The notes: generated by a model from the sequence alone, not told the origin. A stretch of DNA of 6,954 nt from Suilimivivens sp963638365 (GCA_963638365.1 CAVHRK010000117.1:1-6954), one strand, 5' to 3'. Positions 1 to 6,630 are shown, counted from the stretch's first letter. Numbers and translations are program-made.

Positions 1-2
1 AG

Positions 3-17
3 TTTTGCTTCGCAAAA
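3..17. repeat. Short perfect hairpin at left edge
   Basis: Two 6-bp arms, TTTTGC and GCAAAA, are separated by a 3-nt loop TTC. The hairpin lies about 85 nt beyond the stop of the last minus-strand gene. No T-run can be judged on the minus strand because the window ends. It may be part of a terminator or of a larger repeat continuing to the left, but neither can be decided here. Confidence 0.35.
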
Positions 18-41
18 GGAGCCTGCTCACTCCTGAATCAT

Positions 42-85
42 GTTCTTACGCAGCCTGACAGCAAGCGTCTGGCTGCTGTGTGAAC
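42..85. repeat. Imperfect stem-loop downstream of the operon
   Basis: The inner stem pairs 51-59 with 67-75 (CAGCCTGAC against GTCTGGCTG, one T-T mismatch) around a 7-nt loop. An outer extension pairs 42-50 with 77-85, with two G-T wobbles, one mismatch and one bulged base (76). Because of the wobbles it would fold better in a plus-strand RNA than in the minus-strand transcript. It begins about 18 nt past the stop of the SGNH-like gene. No T-run follows on the minus strand, so it is a poor classical terminator. It might stabilise the 3' end of the operon transcript or be a dispersed intergenic repeat. Confidence 0.45.
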
Positions 86-102
86 TGTAACACTTGGTTC
101 CC

Positions 103-1086
103 CTACTTGCCTGCTACGTTTACCGTAGTCATCTTATTATTGATAATATCTGCAATACGGTCTGCAAGCGCTTCACGTCCGGCATCATTATAATGCATTT
201 CATCTGCCATATATTCTTCGTAATTGTCTTCATTAATGGTTCCGATATAATTATCTACGAAGGATACGCCGCCGCTGCTGGATACCGCATCCAGTTCCTT
301 CTGTACATAATGCGGAATATCTCCGTTACCCATATCGTAAGTGTTTCCATTATGAAGGTTTCCGTCCTCATCCTTGTACTGTGCATAGGTCGGAGACATC
401 ACAAAGATTCGGATATACGGCCAGTTCGCCTTAATCTTGTCAAGGGATACCTTAAGTCCACCGGTAAACGCCGTAACATCATTCGGATTATCCGGATTAT
501 CGGACGGCGTTCCGATATTGTAATCCGTACTGTCATACATAATCAGAATCACATCCACCTTAGACATGTCCACCGTCTTCAGTTCTTCTACCACTTCCAG
601 ATACCTGGGATCAGGTTCATCCTTTGCAATGGACTCAATCGCGGTAAACTGATTCTGTTCAAGGAATGTCACCACATAATACAGATTGAAGTGATCTCTG
701 GTATAGGAAGGATTGTATTCCGCATACTTACATGCGACCGAAGAATCCGGGAATGCACAGTTATAAACCGTTGCATTCGTTTTCTCTGCAATCTTCGCTG
801 CCAGTCCGTTCTCCCCTCTTTCATCGGAAAAAGGATTGTTTCCAAGGCAGAGAATCGTAAGCTCTCCATCGTCCTCATGCCCTTCTAAGAGAGAACCGTC
901 CATCGGCAGGATCATATCCATGGTCTCTGTATCAAACTCAGACGGATCTACCTGCTCGATATCCGCCTCTGGGTTCCGGGTTCCTTTATTCCACCGGTAA
1001 AGGCGAAATACAGAAACACCTGCAATAATAATAATCAGTGCAATAAATACAATGTGAATCCAAACGTTCTTATCTTTAAAATTCAT
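103..1086 (-). CDS. Membrane-anchored SGNH/GDSL-hydrolase-like protein
   Basis: This 327-aa protein has a short cytoplasmic start, one hydrophobic segment (about residues 9-30) with no lipobox, and a predicted extracellular domain from about residue 75. The domain follows an SGNH-hydrolase plan: a beta strand ending in LGNN (81-84) where block I normally reads GDS, then VYNC (107-110), a strand ending in YDSTDY (184-189) near block III, and a C-terminal DEMH (295-298) matching the D-x-x-H of block V. Family members are esterases or acylhydrolases, some acting on acetylated wall polysaccharides. The usual serine is absent, so activity is uncertain and this may be a non-catalytic relative. The ATG lies one base after the stop of the S41 gene, and its Shine-Dalgarno (GGAG, 4 nt upstream) lies inside that gene's end, suggesting translational coupling. 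It is the last gene of the operon. The fold call is fairly sure; the function is not. Confidence 0.75.
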   Translation of the reverse strand: MNFKDKNVWIHIVFIALIIIIAGVSVFRLYRWNKGTRNPEADIEQVDPSEFDTETMDMILPMDGSLLEGHEDDGELTILCLGNNPFSDERGENGLAAKIAEKTNATVYNCAFPDSSVACKYAEYNPSYTRDHFNLYYVVTFLEQNQFTAIESIAKDEPDPRYLEVVEELKTVDMSKVDVILIMYDSTDYNIGTPSDNPDNPNDVTAFTGGLKVSLDKIKANWPYIRIFVMSPTYAQYKDEDGNLHNGNTYDMGNGDIPHYVQKELDAVSSSGGVSFVDNYIGTINEDNYEEYMADEMHYNDAGREALADRIADIINNKMTTVNVAGK

Positions 1087-1087
1087 C

Positions 1088-2335
1088 TTACTCCATCTTT
1101 CCTTCCAGAATCTCTAACGCCTTCTCAAACTGGCTGTCCGTACCATCTTCATTATACTTTTCGTAATCCATCTCTACCTCGACATCCGGTGTGATTCCAA
1201 CTCCGTGAATATTGCGTCCTGATGGAGTAAAATAAGCACTTGTCGTAAGCTTCAATGCCGTTCCGTCATTCAGGTGCCGGATGCTCTGTACAATTCCTTT
1301 TCCATAGGTCGTTGTGCCAACCAGTGTTCCCTTATTGTAATCCTGAATCGCACCAGCCAGAATCTCCGATGCACTTGCCGAGTATTCATTCGTCATTACC
1401 ACCAATGGCAAATTAAATTCGTTCTCACCGTCACAGGTATATTCCTTACGGTTTCCATCCTTGTCCTCTGTATAAACAACCAGACCTGCAGGAAGAATCT
1501 TTCTTGCAATTTCAACAACCACATTCAGATCTCCGCCCGGATTGCTTCTCAGATCCAGAACCAGTCCTTTCATGCCCTTCGCCTTTAATTCAGCCATTGC
1601 TTCGGTATACTGGTCTACCGTAACGGTATCAAATTCGCGGATCCGAAGATAACCAATATGATCGGTATCATCTACCATACCATAATTTACCGTGGTTGTC
1701 TCTATTAAATTACCGCGTTCTATGTCAAACTCCAGATAATCCGGTTCTCCTTCCCGGTATATGGTAAGGTGTACCGTAGTTCCCTCCCGTCCTTTCACCA
1801 GACTGACAACCTGGGTGAGGCTCATGCCCTGGGTATACTCATCCTCTACTTTATAGATGATATCCCCTTCCTTAAGACCGGCATTTAAGGCAGGTCCGTC
1901 TTCCACAAGACCGGAAATAACCGGAAGCTGGCGTGTCTGGTCAAGCGAGATATAGGCTCCGATCCCATAAGAAACACCCTGATTACTGTCCATCACATCC
2001 TGAAGCTCTTCCTTGGTATAGTATTCCGAATATGGATCGTTCAGAGACTCTACCATTCCTTTATAGACGCCGTCCTGAAGCTGCTTCGTTGTCACGTCAT
2101 CGCCATAAAAAGTTTCATCAATAAGCTTTTCAATTGTCTGCATTTTTGCAAGTGTATCTGAATTGATAACACTTGTCGCTTCTGTTTCCCCCTGATCCGC
2201 ACTATGCTTTGTCTGATTATACTGATAAAGTCTCACTCCCAGAAACACTCCTGATAACAAAACCATTCCCATCAGTATTCCAACCAGCATACCGGGAAGA
2301 AAACCATTCTTCTGATTCTGCTCGTTATTTTCCAA
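1088..2335 (-). CDS. S41-family C-terminal processing peptidase (CtpA/CtpB type) with PDZ domain
   Basis: This 415-aa serine protease is anchored by one N-terminal membrane segment (about residues 12-36) and predicted to face outward. Domain order is: helical region (60-118) with the family-typical LNDPYSEYY (98-106), PDZ domain (about 120-205), then the S41 core with DLRSNPGG (261-268). Catalytic residues are visible as Ser321 within SASASE, Lys346 in YGKG and Gln350. Their spacing of 25 and 4 residues is that of known Ctp proteases, so the enzyme should be active. Such proteases cleave extracytoplasmic proteins near the C terminus; in other bacteria they act in sporulation signalling or control the level of wall hydrolases. 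The ATG has AGGGAG six bases upstream and lies 31 nt after the M23 gene. Its place suggests processing or turnover of an envelope protein, perhaps a hydrolase, but the substrate is unknown. Confidence 0.93.
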   Translation of the reverse strand: MENNEQNQKNGFLPGMLVGILMGMVLLSGVFLGVRLYQYNQTKHSADQGETEATSVINSDTLAKMQTIEKLIDETFYGDDVTTKQLQDGVYKGMVESLNDPYSEYYTKEELQDVMDSNQGVSYGIGAYISLDQTRQLPVISGLVEDGPALNAGLKEGDIIYKVEDEYTQGMSLTQVVSLVKGREGTTVHLTIYREGEPDYLEFDIERGNLIETTTVNYGMVDDTDHIGYLRIREFDTVTVDQYTEAMAELKAKGMKGLVLDLRSNPGGDLNVVVEIARKILPAGLVVYTEDKDGNRKEYTCDGENEFNLPLVVMTNEYSASASEILAGAIQDYNKGTLVGTTTYGKGIVQSIRHLNDGTALKLTTSAYFTPSGRNIHGVGITPDVEVEMDYEKYNEDGTDSQFEKALEILEGKME

Positions 2336-2366
2336 TGCTGCTCTCCCTATTCCTGTCTAACCTTTC

Positions 2367-3587
2367 TTATGATCGCAGATAGCTCCATGGACTCACATAA
2401 CTTCCGTTCAGACGTACACTGAAATGAAGATGATTTCCTGTTGACCGGCCGGTACTTCCGACCGCTGCAATCTTATCTCCCCGTTTCACTTCCTGTCCCT
2501 TCGACACATACAGTGCCGAAGCATGCATGTAAATTGTATACAGGCTGTCTCCGTGATCGATCATGACATAATTTCCCATACTTCCGCTATAGGCTGCTGC
2601 TACTACCTTGCCGTCATACGCTGCAAGAATCGCGCTTCCTCCCGGTGCTGCCATATCAATTCCGTTATGGAACTGCTGTGTACCCAGAATCGGGTGCGTA
2701 CGGTTACCATAGTCATCCGAAATTCTTGTGTAGGATGGTGCCGGCCATGCAAACACACCACCATCGTATCTTCTTCCCTGTTCTGCGGCAAGCTTCTTAC
2801 GTTCTTCGGCAACAATTGCTTCCAGCGCTTTAATGGTTTCGTTCTGCTCGGCAATATCTGCCTCATACTCCTTGATTGCCTGTTCCTTGCTCTGGATGTC
2901 AGAGGACATCTTATACATTTCATTCTGTTTGGCACCGATCAGTTCATTTAAGGAAGCTTCTTCCTTTTCAACGGCCGCCTTCGCCTCATCCAGAACGCTC
3001 TTTTCTTCTTCCAGACTCTCCTTACACAGAGAAACATAATTGGCATGCGCCACATATTCATCCAGAAGTTTACGGTCATATTCGGAAAGCATCTGGATAT
3101 AGTCTGCTTTATTCAGCATATCTCCAAAAGAGCTGGAACTGAAAAGCAGTTCCATATAGATCGTGTCGCCCCGTTCATACATGAATTTGATACGGGTTTT
3201 CATTGCCTCATACTGCTCCTGCTGAACACGCTGTGCCTCCTCCAGCTCTGCCGTCTTATCTTCAATTTCTTTTTCTTTTTCTGTAATAAGGTCATTCAGT
3301 TCGTTGATCTTCTCCTGAATTGCCGTCAGATCTGCATCCAGTTCCTGTACATAAGCCGCCAGATCCTGCTTGGATTTTTCAAGTTGTTCCTTCAGTTTCT
3401 TAACATCCGTCAGGCTGTTCTGCAGCTGTTTCTTCTCCTGTTTGGCCTTATCAATCTCCTGTTCCTTCTCCTTGATGACGCTGTTGGTCAGTTCACTGGC
3501 ATATGTGGTAAGTGCCGGTTTCGCAAATATTCCTAAAACCAGCACCACACAAAGGAACAGGCCGATCCACTTCGTTGTACGTTTCAT
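2367..3587 (-). CDS. Secreted M23 peptidoglycan endopeptidase with PcsB/EnvC-like coiled coil
   Basis: This 406-aa protein has a signal peptide (basic MKR start, hydrophobic 8-22, likely cleavage after TYA at 28-30). A long coiled coil follows (about 34-270), interrupted near 138-166 by ERGDTIYMELLFSSSSFGDM, typical of the PcsB/CwlO/EnvC hinge. The C-terminal M23 (LytM) domain is about 279-406. All zinc ligands are present: His307 and Asp311 (HNGID) and His388 of HLH (386-388), with His355 as the other conserved histidine. An active endopeptidase cutting peptide cross-links is therefore expected, unlike E. coli EnvC, whose LytM domain is degenerate. The gene starts 16 nt after ftsX with Shine-Dalgarno AAGGA. 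In known systems FtsEX uses ATP hydrolysis to switch such coiled-coil partners on, so this is probably the effector of the FtsEX encoded just upstream. The coupling is inferred from domain form and position. Confidence 0.93.
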   Translation of the reverse strand: MKRTTKWIGLFLCVVLVLGIFAKPALTTYASELTNSVIKEKEQEIDKAKQEKKQLQNSLTDVKKLKEQLEKSKQDLAAYVQELDADLTAIQEKINELNDLITEKEKEIEDKTAELEEAQRVQQEQYEAMKTRIKFMYERGDTIYMELLFSSSSFGDMLNKADYIQMLSEYDRKLLDEYVAHANYVSLCKESLEEEKSVLDEAKAAVEKEEASLNELIGAKQNEMYKMSSDIQSKEQAIKEYEADIAEQNETIKALEAIVAEERKKLAAEQGRRYDGGVFAWPAPSYTRISDDYGNRTHPILGTQQFHNGIDMAAPGGSAILAAYDGKVVAAAYSGSMGNYVMIDHGDSLYTIYMHASALYVSKGQEVKRGDKIAAVGSTGRSTGNHLHFSVRLNGSYVSPWSYLRS

Positions 3588-3603
3588 ACTCTGTCCTTAT
3601 CTA

Positions 3604-4500
3604 TTAAACCCGCAGATGTTTTCTTACCGTTGTAATACTTCCAAGGAAACCGATTCCGATACCAATGAGAAGGGATAACGGAAGCAATGTTTTAAAGATC
3701 GTATCGACCGGTAAGAATGCCAGAATCGTTGTTAAAATACTAAATCTCTGTTCAATGTATTCAATTACCTTATTATATAAGAGATAAATAATTCCTAACG
3801 GGATCAGCGCTCCAATCGCACCAATCAGCATACCTTCAATGACAAACGGCGCACGGACAAAGTAGTCTGTTGCTCCAATATATTTCATAATCGTAATCTC
3901 TTCCTTACGAACGGAAATACCGATCGTTACGGTATTACTGATCAGGAATACGGATACCGCAAGCAGAATTGCAATAATACCAATGGAAACATAGGCAATC
4001 AATGCATTCACACCGGTCAGTGCCGATGCCGTTACTTCGGAGCGGTTTACTTCACGTACACCCTCCAGTCCTTCCAGATAAGAAACCAGTGTCGGCTGCA
4101 TGGAAATATCATTCATATAAATTTCATAGCTGGCAGAATCTGCAAGCGGATTCTCAGTAAACCCATCCTCGTATCCCTGAAGATATTCGTCCTTAAAACT
4201 GTTCCATGCATCATCTGCGGAAATAAATTCTTTCTTGGAAACCTCCGGACGCTTATCAATCAATGCTCCGATCTCTTCAATCCGTTCCTGACTGATTCCC
4301 TCATCAAACAGAACCGTCACGCAGACGCCTTCCTGCGCGGTTCTCACAATGTTCTGAAAGTTCATCAGTACCGAGTAGAACAGACCAAACAGGAACAGAC
4401 ATGCCCCGATCGTTGCGATAGAGGCCAGTGAGAACCATTTATTACGGAATATATTAATAAATCCCTGCTTAATCGTATAAAACAATGTACTAATCTTCAT
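3604..4500 (-). CDS. ftsX: Cell division protein FtsX, permease-like subunit
   Basis: The 298-aa FtsX partners FtsE in the inner membrane and passes ATP-driven shape changes to wall hydrolases outside the cell. Four membrane segments are visible, at about residues 22-46, 167-190, 219-243 and 272-290. Between the first and second lies the large extracellular domain (about 47-165) that in characterised relatives contacts the hydrolase. The motif VRKEEITIMKYIGATDYFVR (197-216) is the FtsX-family signature region, and the N-terminal IFRNKWFSLASIATI is also typical. I chose the ATG at 4500 (MKISTLFYTIKQG), which matches the usual family start. An in-frame GTG at 4512 has its purine stretch directly against the codon, so it is less likely. 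The start overlaps the end of ftsE by 11 nt, implying coupled translation. Length is normal for the family. Confidence 0.95.
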   Translation of the reverse strand: MKISTLFYTIKQGFINIFRNKWFSLASIATIGACLFLFGLFYSVLMNFQNIVRTAQEGVCVTVLFDEGISQERIEEIGALIDKRPEVSKKEFISADDAWNSFKDEYLQGYEDGFTENPLADSASYEIYMNDISMQPTLVSYLEGLEGVREVNRSEVTASALTGVNALIAYVSIGIIAILLAVSVFLISNTVTIGISVRKEEITIMKYIGATDYFVRAPFVIEGMLIGAIGALIPLGIIYLLYNKVIEYIEQRFSILTTILAFLPVDTIFKTLLPLSLLIGIGIGFLGSITTVRKHLRV

Positions 4501-5236
4501 CGATATAAACACCCTTCTCTTCGTCGCTCACAATAATACCCTTCTTCATGGTAACGACTCTTTTCTGCATTGCATTTACAATTTCTCTGTTGTGGGTAAC
4601 GACAAGTACCGTCGTACCATTCTCATTAATCTGTTCCAGAAGCTTCATAATTTCCCAGGAATTCTTCGGATCCAGATTACCGGTCGGTTCATCCGCAAGC
4701 AAAATGCTCGGCCGGTTCACCAGTGCTCTTGCAATCGCCACACGCTGCTGCTCACCACCTGACAACTGGCGGGGCTTCGCCTTATACTTACCGGCAAGAC
4801 CTACGGTAGCCAGAATGCTCGGTACATTCCGCTTGATTTCCTTTCCGGGTGTCTGCACAATACGTTGTGCAAACGCTACGTTCTCATACACATTACGATC
4901 CTTCAAAAGACGGAAATCCTGGAACACAATTCCTAAATTCCGGCGGAATTTCGGGATCTTACGATGCCGGATCCTCAAAAGATCATAACCCATGACACTG
5001 ATTTCACCGGATGTCGGAACAAGCTCTCTTAAAAGAAGCTTAATCATGGTAGACTTACCGGATCCGCTGTCGCCTACGATAAATACGAATTCACCCGGCT
5101 TAATATGCAAATCAATTCCATTCAGGGCAGGAGCACCTGTTGCGTATGCCTTGGTCACATTCGTCATGGAAATAATATCTTCATTCCCTGTTCCCTGTTT
5201 CTTTTTTCTTCTATTCCTTGGTTCACTCTTAGCCAC
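4490..5236 (-). CDS. ftsE: Cell division ATP-binding protein FtsE
   Basis: This is the cytoplasmic ATPase of the FtsEX complex, 248 aa from the chosen start. Motifs counted from that start: Walker A GDSGSGKST (55-63), Q-loop Gln106 in VFQDF, signature LSGGEQ (158-163), Walker B LLADEP with Asp182 and Glu183, and H-loop His215. GEFVFIVG just before Walker A is typical of FtsE. The start chosen is GTG at 5236, because AGGCGGTGA, one base from a perfect Shine-Dalgarno, lies just upstream. A TTG at 5266 would overlap the regulator and has no such site. The ATG at 5167 gives a family-like length of 225 aa but lacks a ribosome site and cuts into the first beta strand. The result is a basic extension of about 20 residues rich in Lys and Arg. 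It starts 19 nt after the regulator gene and overlaps ftsX. Confidence 0.94.
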   Translation of the reverse strand: MAKSEPRNRRKKKQGTGNEDIISMTNVTKAYATGAPALNGIDLHIKPGEFVFIVGDSGSGKSTMIKLLLRELVPTSGEISVMGYDLLRIRHRKIPKFRRNLGIVFQDFRLLKDRNVYENVAFAQRIVQTPGKEIKRNVPSILATVGLAGKYKAKPRQLSGGEQQRVAIARALVNRPSILLADEPTGNLDPKNSWEIMKLLEQINENGTTVLVVTHNREIVNAMQKRVVTMKKGIIVSDEEKGVYIDED

Positions 5237-5249
5237 TATATTCACCGCC
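5228..5249 (-). promoter_or_regulatory. Shine-Dalgarno site that decides the ftsE start
   Basis: On the minus strand AGGCGGTGA matches the anti-16S consensus AGGAGGTGA except for one base. It is followed by ATATA and then GTG at 5236, a sound spacing. The site falls in the short gap between the regulator stop and ftsE and favours the GTG over the in-frame TTG and ATG alternatives. Confidence 0.65.
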
Positions 5250-5255
5250 TGTATC

Positions 5256-6341
5256 TTAATATTCAAAGTTTTCCATAAAGTTCATGTATTTCACAACCAT
5301 CAGTGCAATCCGGAAGGTAATGGCATCCTCAAAGATACGAAGATCCAGTCCTGTCGTTTTCTGCAGCTTATCCAGACGATAAACCAGCGTATTACGATGG
5401 ATAAACAACTGTCTCGATGTCTCCGATACATTCAGACTGTTCTCGAAGAACTTCTGAATGGTTGTCAGCGTCTCTTCATCGAAATCATCCGGGCTCTTAT
5501 CACCGAAAATTTCTTTAATAAACATCTTGCACAGCGGAATCGGGAGCTGATAAATCAGACGTCCGATGCCAAGCTGGTTATAAGCAATAATGCTTCTGTC
5601 ATCAAAGAAAATCTTACCGACATCCATTGCCATCTTGGCTTCCTTATAGGAACGGCTGACCTCTTTAATTTCCTTTACAACGGTTCCGTATGCAACACGG
5701 ATTCCGGTCATACCTTCCTTCTTTAAAAAGCTCTCCATCGCTCTGGCAGCCTTCTCAATCTCCTTGACGCTGTCGCCCTCCGAAAGATCCTTAACGACAA
5801 TAACATCCCTTTCATCCACAGCCGTAATAAAATCCAGACTGTTCACACCAAGGAACCCCCGGAGCATCTCCAGAATATTGCTATCCTTGTTATCGGTTTC
5901 TACGATCATGGCCACACGGTTTACTTCCGTCTGAATATGTAATTTCTTTGCCCTGCTGTAAATATCAATTAACAACAGATTATCAAGGAGCAGGTTTTTG
6001 ACAAAGTTATCCTTGTCAAATCGCTCCTTATAGGCAATCATCAGATTCTGGATTTGAAAGGCAGCCATTTTACCTACCAGATATGCATTCTCATCCGAAC
6101 CGATCGTTACCAGAACATATTCCGGCTGCTGGTCGTCATAAATCTTAAAAAACTGGCATCCCTGAATCTCCTGGGAATCCGCCTGGGATTTCACAAATTC
6201 AACTGCTTCCTTACGTCCCCCGAACGGTATCTCAGCAGTAGTTGCTACTTCCTTACCCTCTGTATCAAGCACCTCAAAATCCACACGTGCAATTGTCTTC
6301 AAACCATCAATGGTATTCTGCAAAATCTGATTTGAGATCAT
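5256..6341 (-). CDS. PucR/CdaR-type helix-turn-helix transcriptional regulator
   Basis: The protein is 361 aa from the ATG at 6341, which has GAGGGGGG just upstream. An earlier in-frame start at 6392 would add 17 residues but has no ribosome site. The N-terminal part (about 1-110) looks like a small sensing domain (FEVLDTEGKEVATT; GCQFFKIYDD), whose ligand I cannot name. The middle (about 141-243) resembles the degenerate GGDEF-like domain of CdaR/PucR regulators, including IRVAYGTVVKEIKEVSRSYK. The C terminus carries the PucR-type helix-turn-helix (about 304-326, NVSETSRQLFIHRNTLVYRL). Members usually sense small metabolites such as purine breakdown products or sugar diacids and activate nearby genes. 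Here the neighbours are ftsEX and wall-hydrolase genes, so it may control this operon or its own promoter. It is the first gene of the operon, 19 nt before ftsE. The family call is strong; the target and signal are unknown. Confidence 0.9.
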   Translation of the reverse strand: MISNQILQNTIDGLKTIARVDFEVLDTEGKEVATTAEIPFGGRKEAVEFVKSQADSQEIQGCQFFKIYDDQQPEYVLVTIGSDENAYLVGKMAAFQIQNLMIAYKERFDKDNFVKNLLLDNLLLIDIYSRAKKLHIQTEVNRVAMIVETDNKDSNILEMLRGFLGVNSLDFITAVDERDVIVVKDLSEGDSVKEIEKAARAMESFLKKEGMTGIRVAYGTVVKEIKEVSRSYKEAKMAMDVGKIFFDDRSIIAYNQLGIGRLIYQLPIPLCKMFIKEIFGDKSPDDFDEETLTTIQKFFENSLNVSETSRQLFIHRNTLVYRLDKLQKTTGLDLRIFEDAITFRIALMVVKYMNFMENFEY

Positions 6342-6422
6342 ATACCCCCCTCTCTGCAGCCATGCTACAACTTCATTATGCACATTAACCAATACATCAA
6401 ATGTTTTTTTGTTATTTATAGT

Positions 6423-6432
6423 AATACGTATT
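6423..6432. promoter_or_regulatory. Palindrome AATACGTATT, possible operator
   Basis: A perfect 10-bp palindrome lies about 82-91 nt upstream of the regulator start. Its centre is 19 bp from that of a second 10-bp palindrome to the right, roughly two helical turns. The pair could bind a dimeric regulator, for example the product of the first operon gene. AT-rich DNA yields palindromes by chance, so this is only suggestive. Confidence 0.3.
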
Positions 6433-6441
6433 CTATTTTAA

Positions 6442-6451
6442 TACATATGTA
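6442..6451. promoter_or_regulatory. Palindrome TACATATGTA, possible operator
   Basis: This second perfect 10-bp palindrome in the regulator's upstream region partly overlaps the candidate -10 TAAAAT on the minus strand. That position would suit autorepression. Evidence is limited to symmetry and position. Confidence 0.3.
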
Positions 6452-6497
6452 CAAAAAAATCTACTAAGAATTGTGATTTTTTTGTGTATTTTTTCTG

Positions 6498-6539
6498 TAC
6501 AGGTTACTGTTCACTCGTACCTCGTTCCAGTAACCTGTA
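6498..6539. repeat. Perfect 12-bp inverted repeat between divergent genes
   Basis: The arms TACAGGTTACTG (6498-6509) and CAGTAACCTGTA (6528-6539) pair perfectly around an 18-nt loop. Four T residues follow on the plus strand (6540-6543), so it could act as a weak terminator in that direction, but no gene points into it from the left. It sits near the middle of the divergent intergenic region. The left arm and loop contain GTTACTGTTCAC, which recurs with one change at 80-91 on the minus strand. A dispersed palindromic repeat is the likeliest reading; a regulatory stem-loop is possible. Confidence 0.6.
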
Positions 6540-6582
6540 TTTTCCACACTGTTTTTCAGAGATTTTTATTTATAACTTTTAC

Positions 6583-6612
6583 TTTACTATTCATTCCAGA
6601 AAGTGCTATACT
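6583..6612 (+). promoter_or_regulatory. Likely sigma-A-type promoter for the YjfB-family gene
   Basis: A -10 box TATACT (6607-6612) lies 18 bp after a -35-like TTTACT (6583-6588, four of six consensus bases). Transcription would begin about 25 nt before the ATG at 6645. I looked for the flagellar sigma-D/sigma-28 pattern, because relatives of the gene are called motility proteins, and did not see it. Confidence 0.5.
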
Positions 6613-6622
6613 GACTGTATAG
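6606..6622. promoter_or_regulatory. Dyad overlapping the -10 box, possible operator
   Basis: CTATAC and GTATAG form perfect 6-bp arms around TGACT, and the left arm covers most of the -10 box TATACT. A repressor bound here would block the promoter. No known operator consensus is recognised. Confidence 0.35.
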
Positions 6623-6630
6623 ATAAAAGG

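Larger units (their letters stand above)
6342..6497 (-). promoter_or_regulatory. AT-rich leader and probable promoter region of the ftsEX operon
   Basis: This AT-rich stretch lies upstream of the regulator gene and must hold the operon promoter if the six genes are co-transcribed. On the minus strand TAAAAT (about 6438-6443) and TACTAT (about 6421-6426) could serve as -10 boxes, but neither has a good -35 at proper spacing, so I name no exact promoter. Runs of seven T or A are present near 6404-6410 and 6453-6459. No conserved riboswitch or leader peptide is evident. Confidence 0.35.

Noticed and set aside
94..888. Long plus-strand open frame opposite the SGNH-like gene
   Set aside because: It is antisense to a recognisable protein, has no ribosome site or family resemblance, and its Ile/Arg/His-rich composition is typical of a shadow frame.
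2523..3678. Several plus-strand frames opposite the M23 and ftsX genes
   Set aside because: They are Phe/Leu/Cys-rich or Ser-rich mirror translations of the coiled coil, with no independent coding signals.
4992..5726. Plus-strand open frame of about 244 codons opposite ftsE and the regulator
   Set aside because: It crosses the boundary of two clear minus-strand genes and has no recognisable domain, so it is a shadow frame.
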